Position numbers and translations under genes: made by a program
Notes under the pieces: generated by a model
Seen by the model: only the letters and a program-made list of their open reading frames with translations
The model's database searches: none
Told to the model about the DNA's origin: nothing
Origin: Arthrobacter silviterrae
Lineage (GTDB): Bacteria; Actinomycetota; Actinomycetes; Actinomycetales; Micrococcaceae
DNA: 64,000 nucleotides
Direction: 5' to 3'
Assembly: GCF_011045165.1 (NCBI RefSeq)
Contig: NZ_JAAKZI010000004.1
Location: forward strand, 62,001-126,000
Part shown: in pieces, positions 47,237-54,659 of the stretch
Layout: each line of letters begins with the position of its first letter
How positions within the stretch are numbered: the first letter of the stretch is position 1

Positions 47237-47947
47237 CTACGGGACCGGCGAAGCCGCAGGGGCGACCTGGCGCCACACTCCGTCGAAGAGCCAGGCGGCC
47301 ATCTGTTCAGCCATGGCGGCGTGTCCGGGCCTGGCCGGGGAGGGCGGAGTGTTGAGCCACAGCTCGCCCGCCGTCCGGACCAGGCCAATGGCGGCCGTGG
47401 GCCAGTAGCCCAGGAGCGGCGAGTTGGAGTCGCCGAGGATGTCGCGGAGGGGCTCGGAAATCATGGCCGTGACGGCGTCAAAGAAGCCGCTGAGTTCCCC
47501 CGCCTCCAAGGTGCCGCCACCTGTTGGCGCCGGAACGGGGGCCGTGACAAAAGCATAAACATTGGGTGACGTCTCAGCCATCTGCAAGTAGGCCTCAACC
47601 ATGTTGACAAGCCCTTCCCGCGGCGTGCGGGCAGTCTTTCCCGCCGCCACGATGGTTTCGCGCATCTGTCCGATCACCACCTTGCCCACCGCCAGCTGAA
47701 GCCCGGCCTTGTCGCCAAAGTAGCGGTAAAACACCGACTTTGAGGTTCCGGCGTTGACGGCAATGTCCTCCATGGAGGCATCGGAACCAAGGTGGTGGAT
47801 GGCCCGCCGGGTGGCCCTGATGAGCTCACGACGGCGTTCCTCGCGGTGCGCTTCCCACCTCACTGAACGCCCGTCCACCGTGGGGCCGGGCGCGGCAAGG
47901 TGAGGGGCAGGGGAAAGGGTGGCCTGTCCGTTCTGTACCGTGTTCAC
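47237..47947 (-). CDS. TetR-family transcriptional regulator
   Basis: 236-aa repressor-type regulator. The N-terminal helix-turn-helix reads SMEDIAVNAGTSKSVFYRYFGDKAGL and the C-terminal half is the variable ligand-binding domain. GTG 47947 is taken as the start because a perfect 13-bp inverted repeat begins on the next upstream base, a usual place for an autoregulatory TetR operator. It stands between acyl-CoA oxidation genes and probably senses an acyl-CoA. Confidence 0.9.
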   Translation of the reverse strand: MNTVQNGQATLSPAPHLAAPGPTVDGRSVRWEAHREERRRELIRATRRAIHHLGSDASMEDIAVNAGTSKSVFYRYFGDKAGLQLAVGKVVIGQMRETIVAAGKTARTPREGLVNMVEAYLQMAETSPNVYAFVTAPVPAPTGGGTLEAGELSGFFDAVTAMISEPLRDILGDSNSPLLGYWPTAAIGLVRTAGELWLNTPPSPARPGHAAMAEQMAAWLFDGVWRQVAPAASPVP

Positions 47948-47978
47948 GATACCCAGCGTATCAGGTACGCTGGGTATC
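47948..47978. promoter_or_regulatory. TetR operator: perfect 13-bp inverted repeat
   Basis: GATACCCAGCGTA at 47948-47960 and its exact complement at 47966-47978 flank TCAGG. It directly abuts the tetR GTG and lies 33 bp before the fadA2-like ATG, so one site could control both directions. Confidence 0.85.
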
Positions 47979-48011
47979 AGTAACCGCAGGCCATCCCTAG
48001 GAGAATGCTCC

Positions 48012-49334
48012 ATGAATGCAACAACCACACCCGCATCCGGCGTCCGCAAGGCGGTCGTTGTCGGCGGCAACCGCATACCGTTCGCACGGGCAGGGGGCGC
48101 CTACGCGCACTCGTCAAACCAGGACATGCTCACGGCCGCCCTCGACGGACTCGTGGCCCGCTTCGGCCTGCAGGACGAAACCATTGGGGAAGTGGCTGCC
48201 GGCGCCGTGCTCAAGCACTCCCGCGACTTCAACCTCACCCGCGAAGCAGTGCTGGGTTCGGCCCTTTCGGCGACCACCCCGGCATACGACCTTCAACAGG
48301 CCTGCGCCACCGGCATGGAGGCCGTTATCGGGCTCTCCAACAAGATCAAGCTGGGCCAGCTGGACTCAGCCATTGCAGGAGGCGTTGATTCAGCCTCCGA
48401 TGCACCCATCGCCGTCAGCGAGGGCTTGCGCGCCATCCTCCTGGACCTCAACCGGGCCAAGACAACCGTGGACAAGGTGCGGATCCTCGCCCGCATCCGC
48501 CCCAAGGACCTCTCCCCGGACGCCCCGTCAACCGGGGAACCCCGCACCGGCCTGTCCATGGGCGAACACCAGGCCCTGACCACGGCGCAGTGGAAAATCA
48601 GCCGCCTCGCCCAGGACGAACTGGCCCTGGCCAGCCACAAGAACCTTGCCGCCGCCTATGACCGCCACTTCTTTGATGACCTGATCACGCCCTACCGCGG
48701 CCTGAGCCGGGATTCCAACCTGCGCGCCGATTCCACCATGGAGAAGCTCTCCACCCTCAAGCCTGTCTTTGGGCGCAACCTGGGCGAGGCCGCCACGATG
48801 ACGGCGGGCAACTCCACCCCGCTGACGGACGGAGCATCCACCGTGCTCCTGGCCTCGGAAGACTGGGCAGCTGCCCACGAACTGCCCATGCTGGCCAATG
48901 TGGTGGACGGCGAGGCGGGCGCCGTCGACTTTGTCCACGGCAAGGATGGACTGCTCATGGCGCCGGCGTTTGCCGTGCCGCGCCTGCTGGCCCGCAACGG
49001 CCTGACGCTGGCGGACATCGACTACTTTGAAATCCACGAGGCCTTTGCCGGCACCGTCCTGAGCACCCTGGCTGCCTGGGAGGACGAAGACTTCGGCAAG
49101 ACCCGGCTTGGCCTCGATGGCGCATTCGGTTCCGTGGACCGCGACAAGCTCAATGTCAACGGCTCCTCCCTGGCGGCAGGCCACCCCTTTGCCGCCACTG
49201 GAGGACGGCTGGTGGCCACACTGGCCAAGATGCTCCACGAACGAGGCCACGTCGACGGGCGCCCGGCGCGCGGACTGATTTCAGTCTGCGCCGCAGGCGG
49301 CCAGGGCGTGGTGGCGCTGCTGGAGGCCAGGTAA
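48012..49334 (+). CDS. Acetyl-CoA C-acetyltransferase (FadA2/FadI-like thiolase)
   Basis: 440-aa thiolase that cleaves 3-ketoacyl-CoA to acetyl-CoA and a shortened acyl-CoA, or the reverse. All catalytic motifs are present: Cys98 in QQACATGMEA, EIHEAFAG, SSLAAGHPFAATGGR and SVCAAGGQG. The ATG at 48012 has GGAG 8 nt upstream. It is the first gene of a plus-strand operon with HMW FabG and HtdX, an order matching Rv0243-Rv0242c-Rv0241c relatives in mycobacteria though there oriented differently. Confidence 0.92.
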   Translation: MNATTTPASGVRKAVVVGGNRIPFARAGGAYAHSSNQDMLTAALDGLVARFGLQDETIGEVAAGAVLKHSRDFNLTREAVLGSALSATTPAYDLQQACATGMEAVIGLSNKIKLGQLDSAIAGGVDSASDAPIAVSEGLRAILLDLNRAKTTVDKVRILARIRPKDLSPDAPSTGEPRTGLSMGEHQALTTAQWKISRLAQDELALASHKNLAAAYDRHFFDDLITPYRGLSRDSNLRADSTMEKLSTLKPVFGRNLGEAATMTAGNSTPLTDGASTVLLASEDWAAAHELPMLANVVDGEAGAVDFVHGKDGLLMAPAFAVPRLLARNGLTLADIDYFEIHEAFAGTVLSTLAAWEDEDFGKTRLGLDGAFGSVDRDKLNVNGSSLAAGHPFAATGGRLVATLAKMLHERGHVDGRPARGLISVCAAGGQGVVALLEAR

Positions 49335-49339
49335 CCATT

Positions 49340-50743
49340 ATGGGAGACGGCACACGCGCCATGAAGGTGCAATCAGACAAGTACACGGAATTCGTCAGCC
49401 GCGGCTTGGGCAAGGACCTGGCCAAACGCCTGGGCCTGCCCCAGCCGGCCGTCCTGCGGCGCTATGAACCGGGGGCGCCTCTGGTGCAAGGCCCGGTCCT
49501 GGTGCTCGGACATTCCGAGGGTGCCGACGCCGTTGCCGCCGTGCTGCTCGGATGGGACCAGGACGTGCGGCGCCACGCAACGCCCAAAGAGAGGCTCGGC
49601 GCGGTGGTGCTGGTGCTGGACGAGCTGGCACATCCGGACCAGCTTTCGGCTCCGCTGCGCGAGGCAGGATCCTCGCTGCGGGACCTGGCCCGCAATGCCC
49701 GGGTGGTCAGCATTTCCCGCCCCGCGCTGGCCGAGGACTCGCCGGAAGTTGCCGCCGCACGCCAGGGCATCGACGGGATCATGCGCTCCCTCGCCAAGGA
49801 ACTGCGCGGCGGGTCCACAGCCAACGGGGTCCTGCTGGCCAATGACATCGCCGCCGACTCGCCCAGCGCCATGTCCGCCCTGCGCTTTTTCCTCTCCGCC
49901 CGCTCAGCCTTTGTGGACGGGCAATTCCTCACGGCCTACGCAACCGGCGAACCAGTTGGTCAAGGCACCGCAGAATCCCGGGAAGCCGCCGAAGCGGACT
50001 GGGGGCAACCGCTTAACGGCAGGGTCGCCGTCGTGACCGGGGCCGCACGCGGGATTGGGGCAGCCATTGCCCGCACCCTGGCCCGGGACGGGGCAAAGGT
50101 GATTGCCGTGGACGTGCCCGCTGCCGGGGACCACCTGGCCCAGGTGGCCAACGAAGTCCGCGGCACCGCCCTGCAATTGGATGTCACGGCCACCGAGGCG
50201 GGTGGGCGCATCCTGGACCACGCAGCCCAGCGGCACGGCCGGCTTGACATTGTGGTGCACAACGCCGGCATCACCCGGGACAAGCTGCTGGCAAACATGG
50301 ACAGCGGCCGGTGGGACTCGGTGGTGGCAGTCAACATTGCCTCCCAACTGCGCATGAACCAGGCCTTTTTGGCCAGCAGCCACTTTGCTTCCCATCCGCG
50401 CATCATCAGCGTGGCCTCCACCAGCGGCATTGCCGGCAACCGCGGCCAGACCAACTATGCGGCGTCCAAGGCGGGCGTCATCGGCATGGTCCGGGCCACG
50501 GCGCCGCTGCTGTCCGGGCGGGGCGGCACGGTGAACGCCGTGGCGCCCGGCTTCATTGAAACGGACATGACGGCCAAGATTCCGTTTGCCACCAGGGAAG
50601 TTGCCCGGAGGCTCAACAGCCTGCAGCAGGGCGGAAAGCCTGAGGACGTGGCCGAGGCAGTGGCCTACTTTGCCCAGGCGGCCGCCGCCGGCGTCACGGC
50701 CAACATCCTGCGGGTGTGCGGGCAAAACCTGGTGGGCCAGTAG
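49340..50743 (+). CDS. fabG4: High-molecular-weight 3-oxoacyl reductase FabG4
   Basis: 467-aa SDR with two Rossmann-like halves. Residues 1 to about 220 form a degenerate N-terminal domain without a usable Gly motif. The C-terminal half is a complete FabG: TGAARGIG at 233-240, VHNAGIT, SVASTSG and NYAASKAG. Mycobacterial FabG4 (Rv0242c) has this layout and reduces 3-oxoacyl-CoA with NADH. It follows the thiolase by 5 bp and precedes htdX by 2 bp. Confidence 0.93.
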   Translation: MGDGTRAMKVQSDKYTEFVSRGLGKDLAKRLGLPQPAVLRRYEPGAPLVQGPVLVLGHSEGADAVAAVLLGWDQDVRRHATPKERLGAVVLVLDELAHPDQLSAPLREAGSSLRDLARNARVVSISRPALAEDSPEVAAARQGIDGIMRSLAKELRGGSTANGVLLANDIAADSPSAMSALRFFLSARSAFVDGQFLTAYATGEPVGQGTAESREAAEADWGQPLNGRVAVVTGAARGIGAAIARTLARDGAKVIAVDVPAAGDHLAQVANEVRGTALQLDVTATEAGGRILDHAAQRHGRLDIVVHNAGITRDKLLANMDSGRWDSVVAVNIASQLRMNQAFLASSHFASHPRIISVASTSGIAGNRGQTNYAASKAGVIGMVRATAPLLSGRGGTVNAVAPGFIETDMTAKIPFATREVARRLNSLQQGGKPEDVAEAVAYFAQAAAAGVTANILRVCGQNLVGQ

Positions 50744-50745
50744 CC

Positions 50746-51729
50746 ATGGACCAGCAACTCACGGAGATGCCTCTGCTTTCCAAGCTGTATCTCAATGCGG
50801 CGGCCACGGCGGCAAAGCAGCGGCTTTTGCGCACCACGCCTGTGGCGGCCCTGCCGGCCCGCGCCGTGGAAGTCCGGGGCGTGCAGGCCGACCTGGCCAA
50901 GCTCACCGCATTCCAGCACCTCATGGGCAAACCGGCCCGGGATGTCCTGCCGTCCGGCTACATCCATGCGCTGGCCTTTCCCGTGGCCATGAGCGTCATG
51001 GTGCAGGACGACTTCCCGCTGCCGCTGCTGGGCATGGTCCACCTCGACAACGCTGTGGAGCACCTGGCCCCCGTCCGGTTTACCGATGTCCTGTCCATCC
51101 GCGCCTGGGCTCGCGAGCTCAAGGGGCACCGGAGCGGCACCCAGGTCCAGCTGGTGGCGGAGGTTCGCAGCGACGACGGCCTGAGCCTGTTGTGGCGCGG
51201 GGTTTCCACCTACTTGGCCAAGGGCATCTACCTGCCGGGTTTGGACAAGCCGGGCAAGGGTCCCGCCCCGGGGGACAGGGCCATTTTCGCCCCACCGCAG
51301 CCCACGGCCCGGTGGCAGCTCGGCGTGGACACCGGCCGTGCCTATGCGGCGGTGTCCGGCGATTTCAATCCCATCCACCTCAGCGTCCTTTCCGCCAGGG
51401 CGCTGGGCCTGCGCCGCTCCATCGCCCACGGCATGTACGCTGCGGCGCGGGTGCTGGCTGACATCGGCTCGCCCAAACCTGACCACTTCAGCTGGAACAT
51501 CTCCTTTGAATCACCCATCTTCCTTCCGGCCCAGGTGTCGCTTCACATCGCCGACACTTTCGCCGACGACGGCGGTTGGCAGGGTTCGGAGTTCACCGCC
51601 TGGAACGCACACAGCGCCAGGGTGCATTTCCGGGGGAGTGTGGTGGCGGGTGCCGCTGTTCCACGAACCACGGTTGGGCAGCCAATTCCCGTGACCGGAG
51701 CTGAACCCGGGGCCGCGCCGCTGCGTTGA
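50746..51729 (+). CDS. (R)-3-hydroxyacyl dehydratase, MaoC family (HtdX-like)
   Basis: 327-aa double hot-dog protein. The C-terminal hydratase signature reads YAAVSGDFNPIHLSVLSARALG with catalytic Asp and His, followed by SIAHGMYAA. The N-terminal half lacks the motif, as in HtdX (Rv0241c). It would dehydrate or hydrate 3-hydroxyacyl/enoyl-CoA and completes a thiolase-reductase-dehydratase set. The last bases of the gene carry an ECF-type promoter for the next gene. Confidence 0.9.
   Translation: MDQQLTEMPLLSKLYLNAAATAAKQRLLRTTPVAALPARAVEVRGVQADLAKLTAFQHLMGKPARDVLPSGYIHALAFPVAMSVMVQDDFPLPLLGMVHLDNAVEHLAPVRFTDVLSIRAWARELKGHRSGTQVQLVAEVRSDDGLSLLWRGVSTYLAKGIYLPGLDKPGKGPAPGDRAIFAPPQPTARWQLGVDTGRAYAAVSGDFNPIHLSVLSARALGLRRSIAHGMYAAARVLADIGSPKPDHFSWNISFESPIFLPAQVSLHIADTFADDGGWQGSEFTAWNAHSARVHFRGSVVAGAAVPRTTVGQPIPVTGAEPGAAPLR
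51702..51729 (+). promoter_or_regulatory. ECF-type promoter for the lipoprotein gene
   Basis: TGAACC (51702-51707), 16-bp spacer, CGTTGA (51724-51729). Same architecture as the two promoters upstream of the sigma and DUF2231-like genes. It lies within the 3' end of htdX. Confidence 0.6.
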
Positions 51730-51733
51730 ACGG

Positions 51734-51758
51734 GTGTGGCAGCTCCCTGCTGCCACAC
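51734..51758 (+). terminator. Hairpin between htdX and the lipoprotein gene
   Basis: GTGTGGCAG (51734-51742) pairs perfectly with CTGCCACAC (51750-51758) around a 7-nt loop. There is no T-run. It would lie near the 5' end of the ECF-driven lipoprotein mRNA and may stabilise it or attenuate read-through. Confidence 0.5.
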
Positions 51759-51778
51759 AGCGCAAGGGAGTGGTCATC

Positions 51779-52360
51779 ATGAATTGGCAATGCGGAAAAC
51801 TGGCAGCCGCTGCCGCCGCAGGAATGCTGATGCTGGCAGGGTGTTCAGGCAACGCTGCCGGCCCGGCCGCCGGCGACAGCCATTCGAGCCCGGCCAACCC
51901 GGTGCAGGGCATGAGAAGCCAGCCCAGTCCCAGTTTTCCCAGTCCGGGCCGGGCGGCCGCCGCGCTAAGGAGGGGGCAGACGTCCCTGGGAACGGTGGTG
52001 GTCAACGGGCAGGGCATGACGGTGTACGTATTCGACAAGGATGCCGCCAATTCCGGCACCAGTGCGTGCACCGGACCCTGCCTGACATTCTGGCCCCCCG
52101 TCAAGGCCACGGCGGGGACGCCGCAGGCCACCGGCGTCACCGGCACGGTAGGCACCATCACGCTGCCCAACGGCACCCGGCAGCTCACCCTCAACGGGCT
52201 GCCGCTGTACACCTATGCGGCTGACGCCAAGACCGGCGACACCTCCGGGCAGGGGAACCAGGGATTCGGCGCCGCCTGGTGGGTTGTTGGGCCCGACGGG
52301 CGCAAGGTGTCCTCCTCACAGTCCCCAAGTCCCAGCCCCTATACCGGGCAAGGCTACTAA
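51779..52360 (+). CDS. Lipoprotein with COG4315 repeats (YxFxxD type)
   Basis: 193-aa predicted lipoprotein with lipobox LAGC (Cys22). Two copies of the secreted-repeat motif are seen: MTVYVFDKDAANSGTSACTG and LPLYTYAADAKTGDTSGQGN. A WPP segment separates them, and GFGAAWWVVGPDG follows. Such proteins are common beside ECF sigma factors and are of unknown role, possibly in envelope redox or metal handling. GGGAG lies upstream of the ATG. It is driven by a promoter matching that of the sigma gene. Confidence 0.85.
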   Translation: MNWQCGKLAAAAAAGMLMLAGCSGNAAGPAAGDSHSSPANPVQGMRSQPSPSFPSPGRAAAALRRGQTSLGTVVVNGQGMTVYVFDKDAANSGTSACTGPCLTFWPPVKATAGTPQATGVTGTVGTITLPNGTRQLTLNGLPLYTYAADAKTGDTSGQGNQGFGAAWWVVGPDGRKVSSSQSPSPSPYTGQGY

Positions 52361-52375
52361 AGCCGGGAACGGCTG

Positions 52376-53110
52376 CTAAAGACCGGCACGCAGCAATGGT
52401 GCCGGTGATGCCTGGTCCCGAATCAACACCTCCCTGATCGAGCCAACCGGGATGGTGGTGGTTGCCACGGGCGAGACAACGCTGCCCGGACCTGCCTTCC
52501 ATGTCGCCACGGAGACCTGCTCGCCAGCCGTCGTCACAACGACAAGTTCATAGACCCCGGGAGCAGCCGTGTTGCCGTAGGCAGTGCCATCGGCTTCGGC
52601 ACCCGCGGCACTGTAGCTGCAGGTCCACTCCAACAGGGTGCCCCAGGGTTCGGGCGTCACCTGGCCGCGGGCCGCCAGGAGCTGCTGCCCGGTGCTGCTG
52701 AAGGCCAGCTGCACTGCGGCCCTGTCCGGTGTGGTGGTCGCCTGTGCAGCTGGCGGCGCTTCAGCGGGCTGGAGGCTGGCGGTCACGGCGGCCGTGCCGC
52801 CCACCAAGGCAAGCACGGCGGCAGCTGCCGCCACCGCCTGGCCGGCCCGCCGGCGTCGTGCCTTGCGGGCGAAAACGGCGTAGGGTGCAGGGTTCGGCAG
52901 GGCCGGGCGGCCGTCGGGGTCCAGGGTGTCCGGTCCCACCAGGGCCAGCAAGCCGGGGAGGCCGCACAGTTCAGCCAAGCGGTCGCGGCAGCGCCGGCAC
53001 GCCGCCACATGCTGTTCGTAGTCGTGCCGCTCCGACGCCGGCAGGGAACCGAGCACATAGGCGGCATCCCAGGAGGCGTACGGGTCAAGCTCCGAAGGCG
53101 TGGTGTTCAC
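52376..53110 (-). CDS. Zinc-type anti-sigma factor (RskA/RslA-like)
   Basis: 244-aa membrane protein. The cytoplasmic N-terminus has the ZAS motif His-x3-Cys-x2-Cys (EQHVAACRRCRDRLAEL), a single membrane helix follows at about residues 87-110 and the rest is an extracytoplasmic domain. It should hold the sigma factor inactive until zinc-site oxidation or proteolysis. The GTG start overlaps the sigma stop as GTGA. It converges with the lipoprotein gene at 15 bp. Confidence 0.9.
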   Translation of the reverse strand: MNTTPSELDPYASWDAAYVLGSLPASERHDYEQHVAACRRCRDRLAELCGLPGLLALVGPDTLDPDGRPALPNPAPYAVFARKARRRRAGQAVAAAAAVLALVGGTAAVTASLQPAEAPPAAQATTTPDRAAVQLAFSSTGQQLLAARGQVTPEPWGTLLEWTCSYSAAGAEADGTAYGNTAAPGVYELVVVTTAGEQVSVATWKAGPGSVVSPVATTTIPVGSIREVLIRDQASPAPLLRAGL

Positions 53111-53637
53111 CGGCTGCTCACCCCTCTCTCTTCCAACGCGAGCCGCAGGGCACGCAGGCCATAGTGAAGCCGTGACTTGACAGTGCCGTCCGGCAGGCCG
53201 AGGGCGTCAGCGATGGTGCGGGTGTCCTGTCCGTCAAAGTAGGCAAGGCGGATCACCTGCCGGTGTTCGGGGGTCAGGGTGAGCAGGGCATCCTCCACCA
53301 GCCAGGCATCCAAAATCCTGTCGGTCTGATCCGGCCCGGGCTGTTCCGGCAGCTGGTCCGTGCCAATCTCCCGGCGGTGCCGCGCACTGCGCCAATCATC
53401 AATCACCAGGCGGCGGGCCACGGTGAACAACCAGGCACGGAGGGCCGGTTCGCTGCGCTGCAGCACCTCCGGGTGCTCCCAGGCCCGCAACAGCGTTTCC
53501 GCAACCACGTCCTGGGCCACCGTCCCTTCCCTGGTCAGCCGCTGGACGAAGCGCGTCAGCTGCGGGGCGAAGTCATGGTGGAGCGCACGCATCGCCTCCT
53601 CGCGTGCCGGGGTCCCGGTGCGCGCTTGCTGGTCCAT
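53107..53637 (-). CDS. ECF RNA polymerase sigma factor (SigL/SigK-like)
   Basis: 176-aa group 4 sigma factor. Region 2 is seen as AQDVVAETLLRAWEHPEVL and RAWLFTVARRLVIDDWRSA. Region 4 is LTPEHRQVIRLAYFDG with the helix-turn-helix DTRTIADALGLPDGTVKSRL. It is coupled to a ZAS anti-sigma gene. An upstream TGAACC-N16-CGTCTA promoter suggests autoregulation and resembles the published M. tuberculosis SigL consensus (TGAACC, CGTgtc), so a SigL-like specificity is plausible. Confidence 0.92.
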   Translation of the reverse strand: MDQQARTGTPAREEAMRALHHDFAPQLTRFVQRLTREGTVAQDVVAETLLRAWEHPEVLQRSEPALRAWLFTVARRLVIDDWRSARHRREIGTDQLPEQPGPDQTDRILDAWLVEDALLTLTPEHRQVIRLAYFDGQDTRTIADALGLPDGTVKSRLHYGLRALRLALEERGVSSR

Positions 53638-53687
53638 GTCAACACCTTTCAGGCCCGGAAACCGGGCCGCAGCTCCACTCCACCCCT

Positions 53688-53715
53688 TAGACGAAACAGC
53701 ACCCTTCCTGGTTCA
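53688..53715 (-). promoter_or_regulatory. Autoregulatory ECF promoter of the sigma gene
   Basis: On the minus strand TGAACC (53715-53710), 16-bp spacer, CGTCTA (53693-53688). The start of transcription would fall about 45 bp before the sigma ATG. Confidence 0.65.
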
Positions 53716-53731
53716 TTTTAATTCCGTCCGG

Positions 53732-53759
53732 TGAACCTTGTGCGGCCGCAGTGCGTCAT
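53732..53759 (+). promoter_or_regulatory. ECF promoter of the DUF2231-like gene
   Basis: TGAACC (53732-53737), 16-bp spacer, CGTCAT (53754-53759). It is back to back with the sigma-gene promoter, 16 bp apart. Confidence 0.65.
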
Positions 53760-53825
53760 TTGTTTGTGGGTTCCATGCAGAGGGACCCATGCGACCCAAA
53801 CCCAATCACTGCCCGGGGCGATCCC

Positions 53826-54311
53826 ATGAACTATGAATTCGACGGCCTTCCACTGCACATCCTCCTGGTCCACGCCGTGGTGGTGATGCTTCCGCTGGCT
53901 GCCCTGTGCACCGCAGCAACAATGACGTGGCCATGGGCCCGGCGCCGGCTGGGGCTGGCCACGCCGGTGTTGGGCCTGCTCACGCCTGCCCTGGTCATTC
54001 TTACCCAGCGCGCAGGGGAGTGGCTGCTGGTGCGGGTGGCGAACACTCCCGCCATCGTGGCCCACGCCAACGACGGCCGGACACTGCTGCCGTGGGCCTG
54101 GGCTCTCTGCGGGGCATCAGTCGCGGCATGGCTCTGGCACCGCCTGTCGGTGCCGCAACTTCTGGCCCGGAAGATCGGCCGGCGCTTGGGCTGGGCCGCA
54201 ACCTTCGTGCTGGCGGCAGCTGTGCTCTTCGCCTGCGCCGGCGTGCTCGCGGACGTGGCCATCATCGGGGAGGCCGGCTCCCGCGCTGTCTGGGGAGGGG
54301 TGCTCGGCTGA
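53826..54311 (+). CDS. DUF2231-like membrane protein
   Basis: 161-aa protein with four hydrophobic segments. The opening FDGLPLHILLVHAVVVMLPLAAL matches the GLPLHPLLVH pattern of DUF2231, a family of heme- or redox-associated membrane proteins of uncertain function. ATG 53826 has only a weak GGGGCG before it. The gene is divergent from the sigma gene and carries the same type of promoter, so it is probably a regulon member. Confidence 0.78.
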   Translation: MNYEFDGLPLHILLVHAVVVMLPLAALCTAATMTWPWARRRLGLATPVLGLLTPALVILTQRAGEWLLVRVANTPAIVAHANDGRTLLPWAWALCGASVAAWLWHRLSVPQLLARKIGRRLGWAATFVLAAAVLFACAGVLADVAIIGEAGSRAVWGGVLG

Positions 54312-54342
54312 GGCGCAGCGCCGGGCAGTTCCAGGCAGCAAA

Positions 54343-54378
54343 AAGGCCCGGAAGATCAGTTGTGATCTTCCGGGCCTT
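54343..54378. terminator. Bidirectional terminator between the DUF2231-like gene and tRNA-Leu
   Basis: Perfect 16-bp arms (54343-54358 and 54363-54378) around loop GTTG, flanked by A-run on the left and TTGTTTG on the right. It can end the plus-strand gene and the minus-strand tRNA transcript. Confidence 0.92.
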
Positions 54379-54383
54379 GTTTG

Positions 54384-54466
54384 TGCGCGGAGGGGGACTT
54401 GAACCCCCACCCCGTTTCCAGGACTAGCACCTCAAGCTAGCGCGTCTGCCATTCCGCCACCCGCGC
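54384..54466 (-). tRNA. tRNA-Leu (anticodon GAG)
   Basis: 83-nt class II tRNA. The acceptor stem pairs GCGCGGG with TCCGCGC, the anticodon arm is CTAGC-TTGAGGT-GCTAG giving anticodon GAG, a short variable arm follows (TCCTGGAAACGGG region) and the T-arm contains GGTTCAAGTCC. The discriminator is A, as expected for leucine. CCA is not encoded. The terminator lies 5 bp downstream. Confidence 0.95.
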
Positions 54467-54659
54467 AGGTGATTGCGGGAGCACTCTTCTTCCTTTCGGA
54501 GGAATCGTTGGCTCCCGAAGCAGCGAGAAATACGATAGCACAGCTTTTACGGGAAACAACAATCGGGTAATTCACGGCCGGCGAAGGGTGCGGCCACTGC
54601 TCGCTTCGCGCTGCGGCGGTAGGCTGGGATGGACGCCAAAATCCATAAGGAGCCAATCC

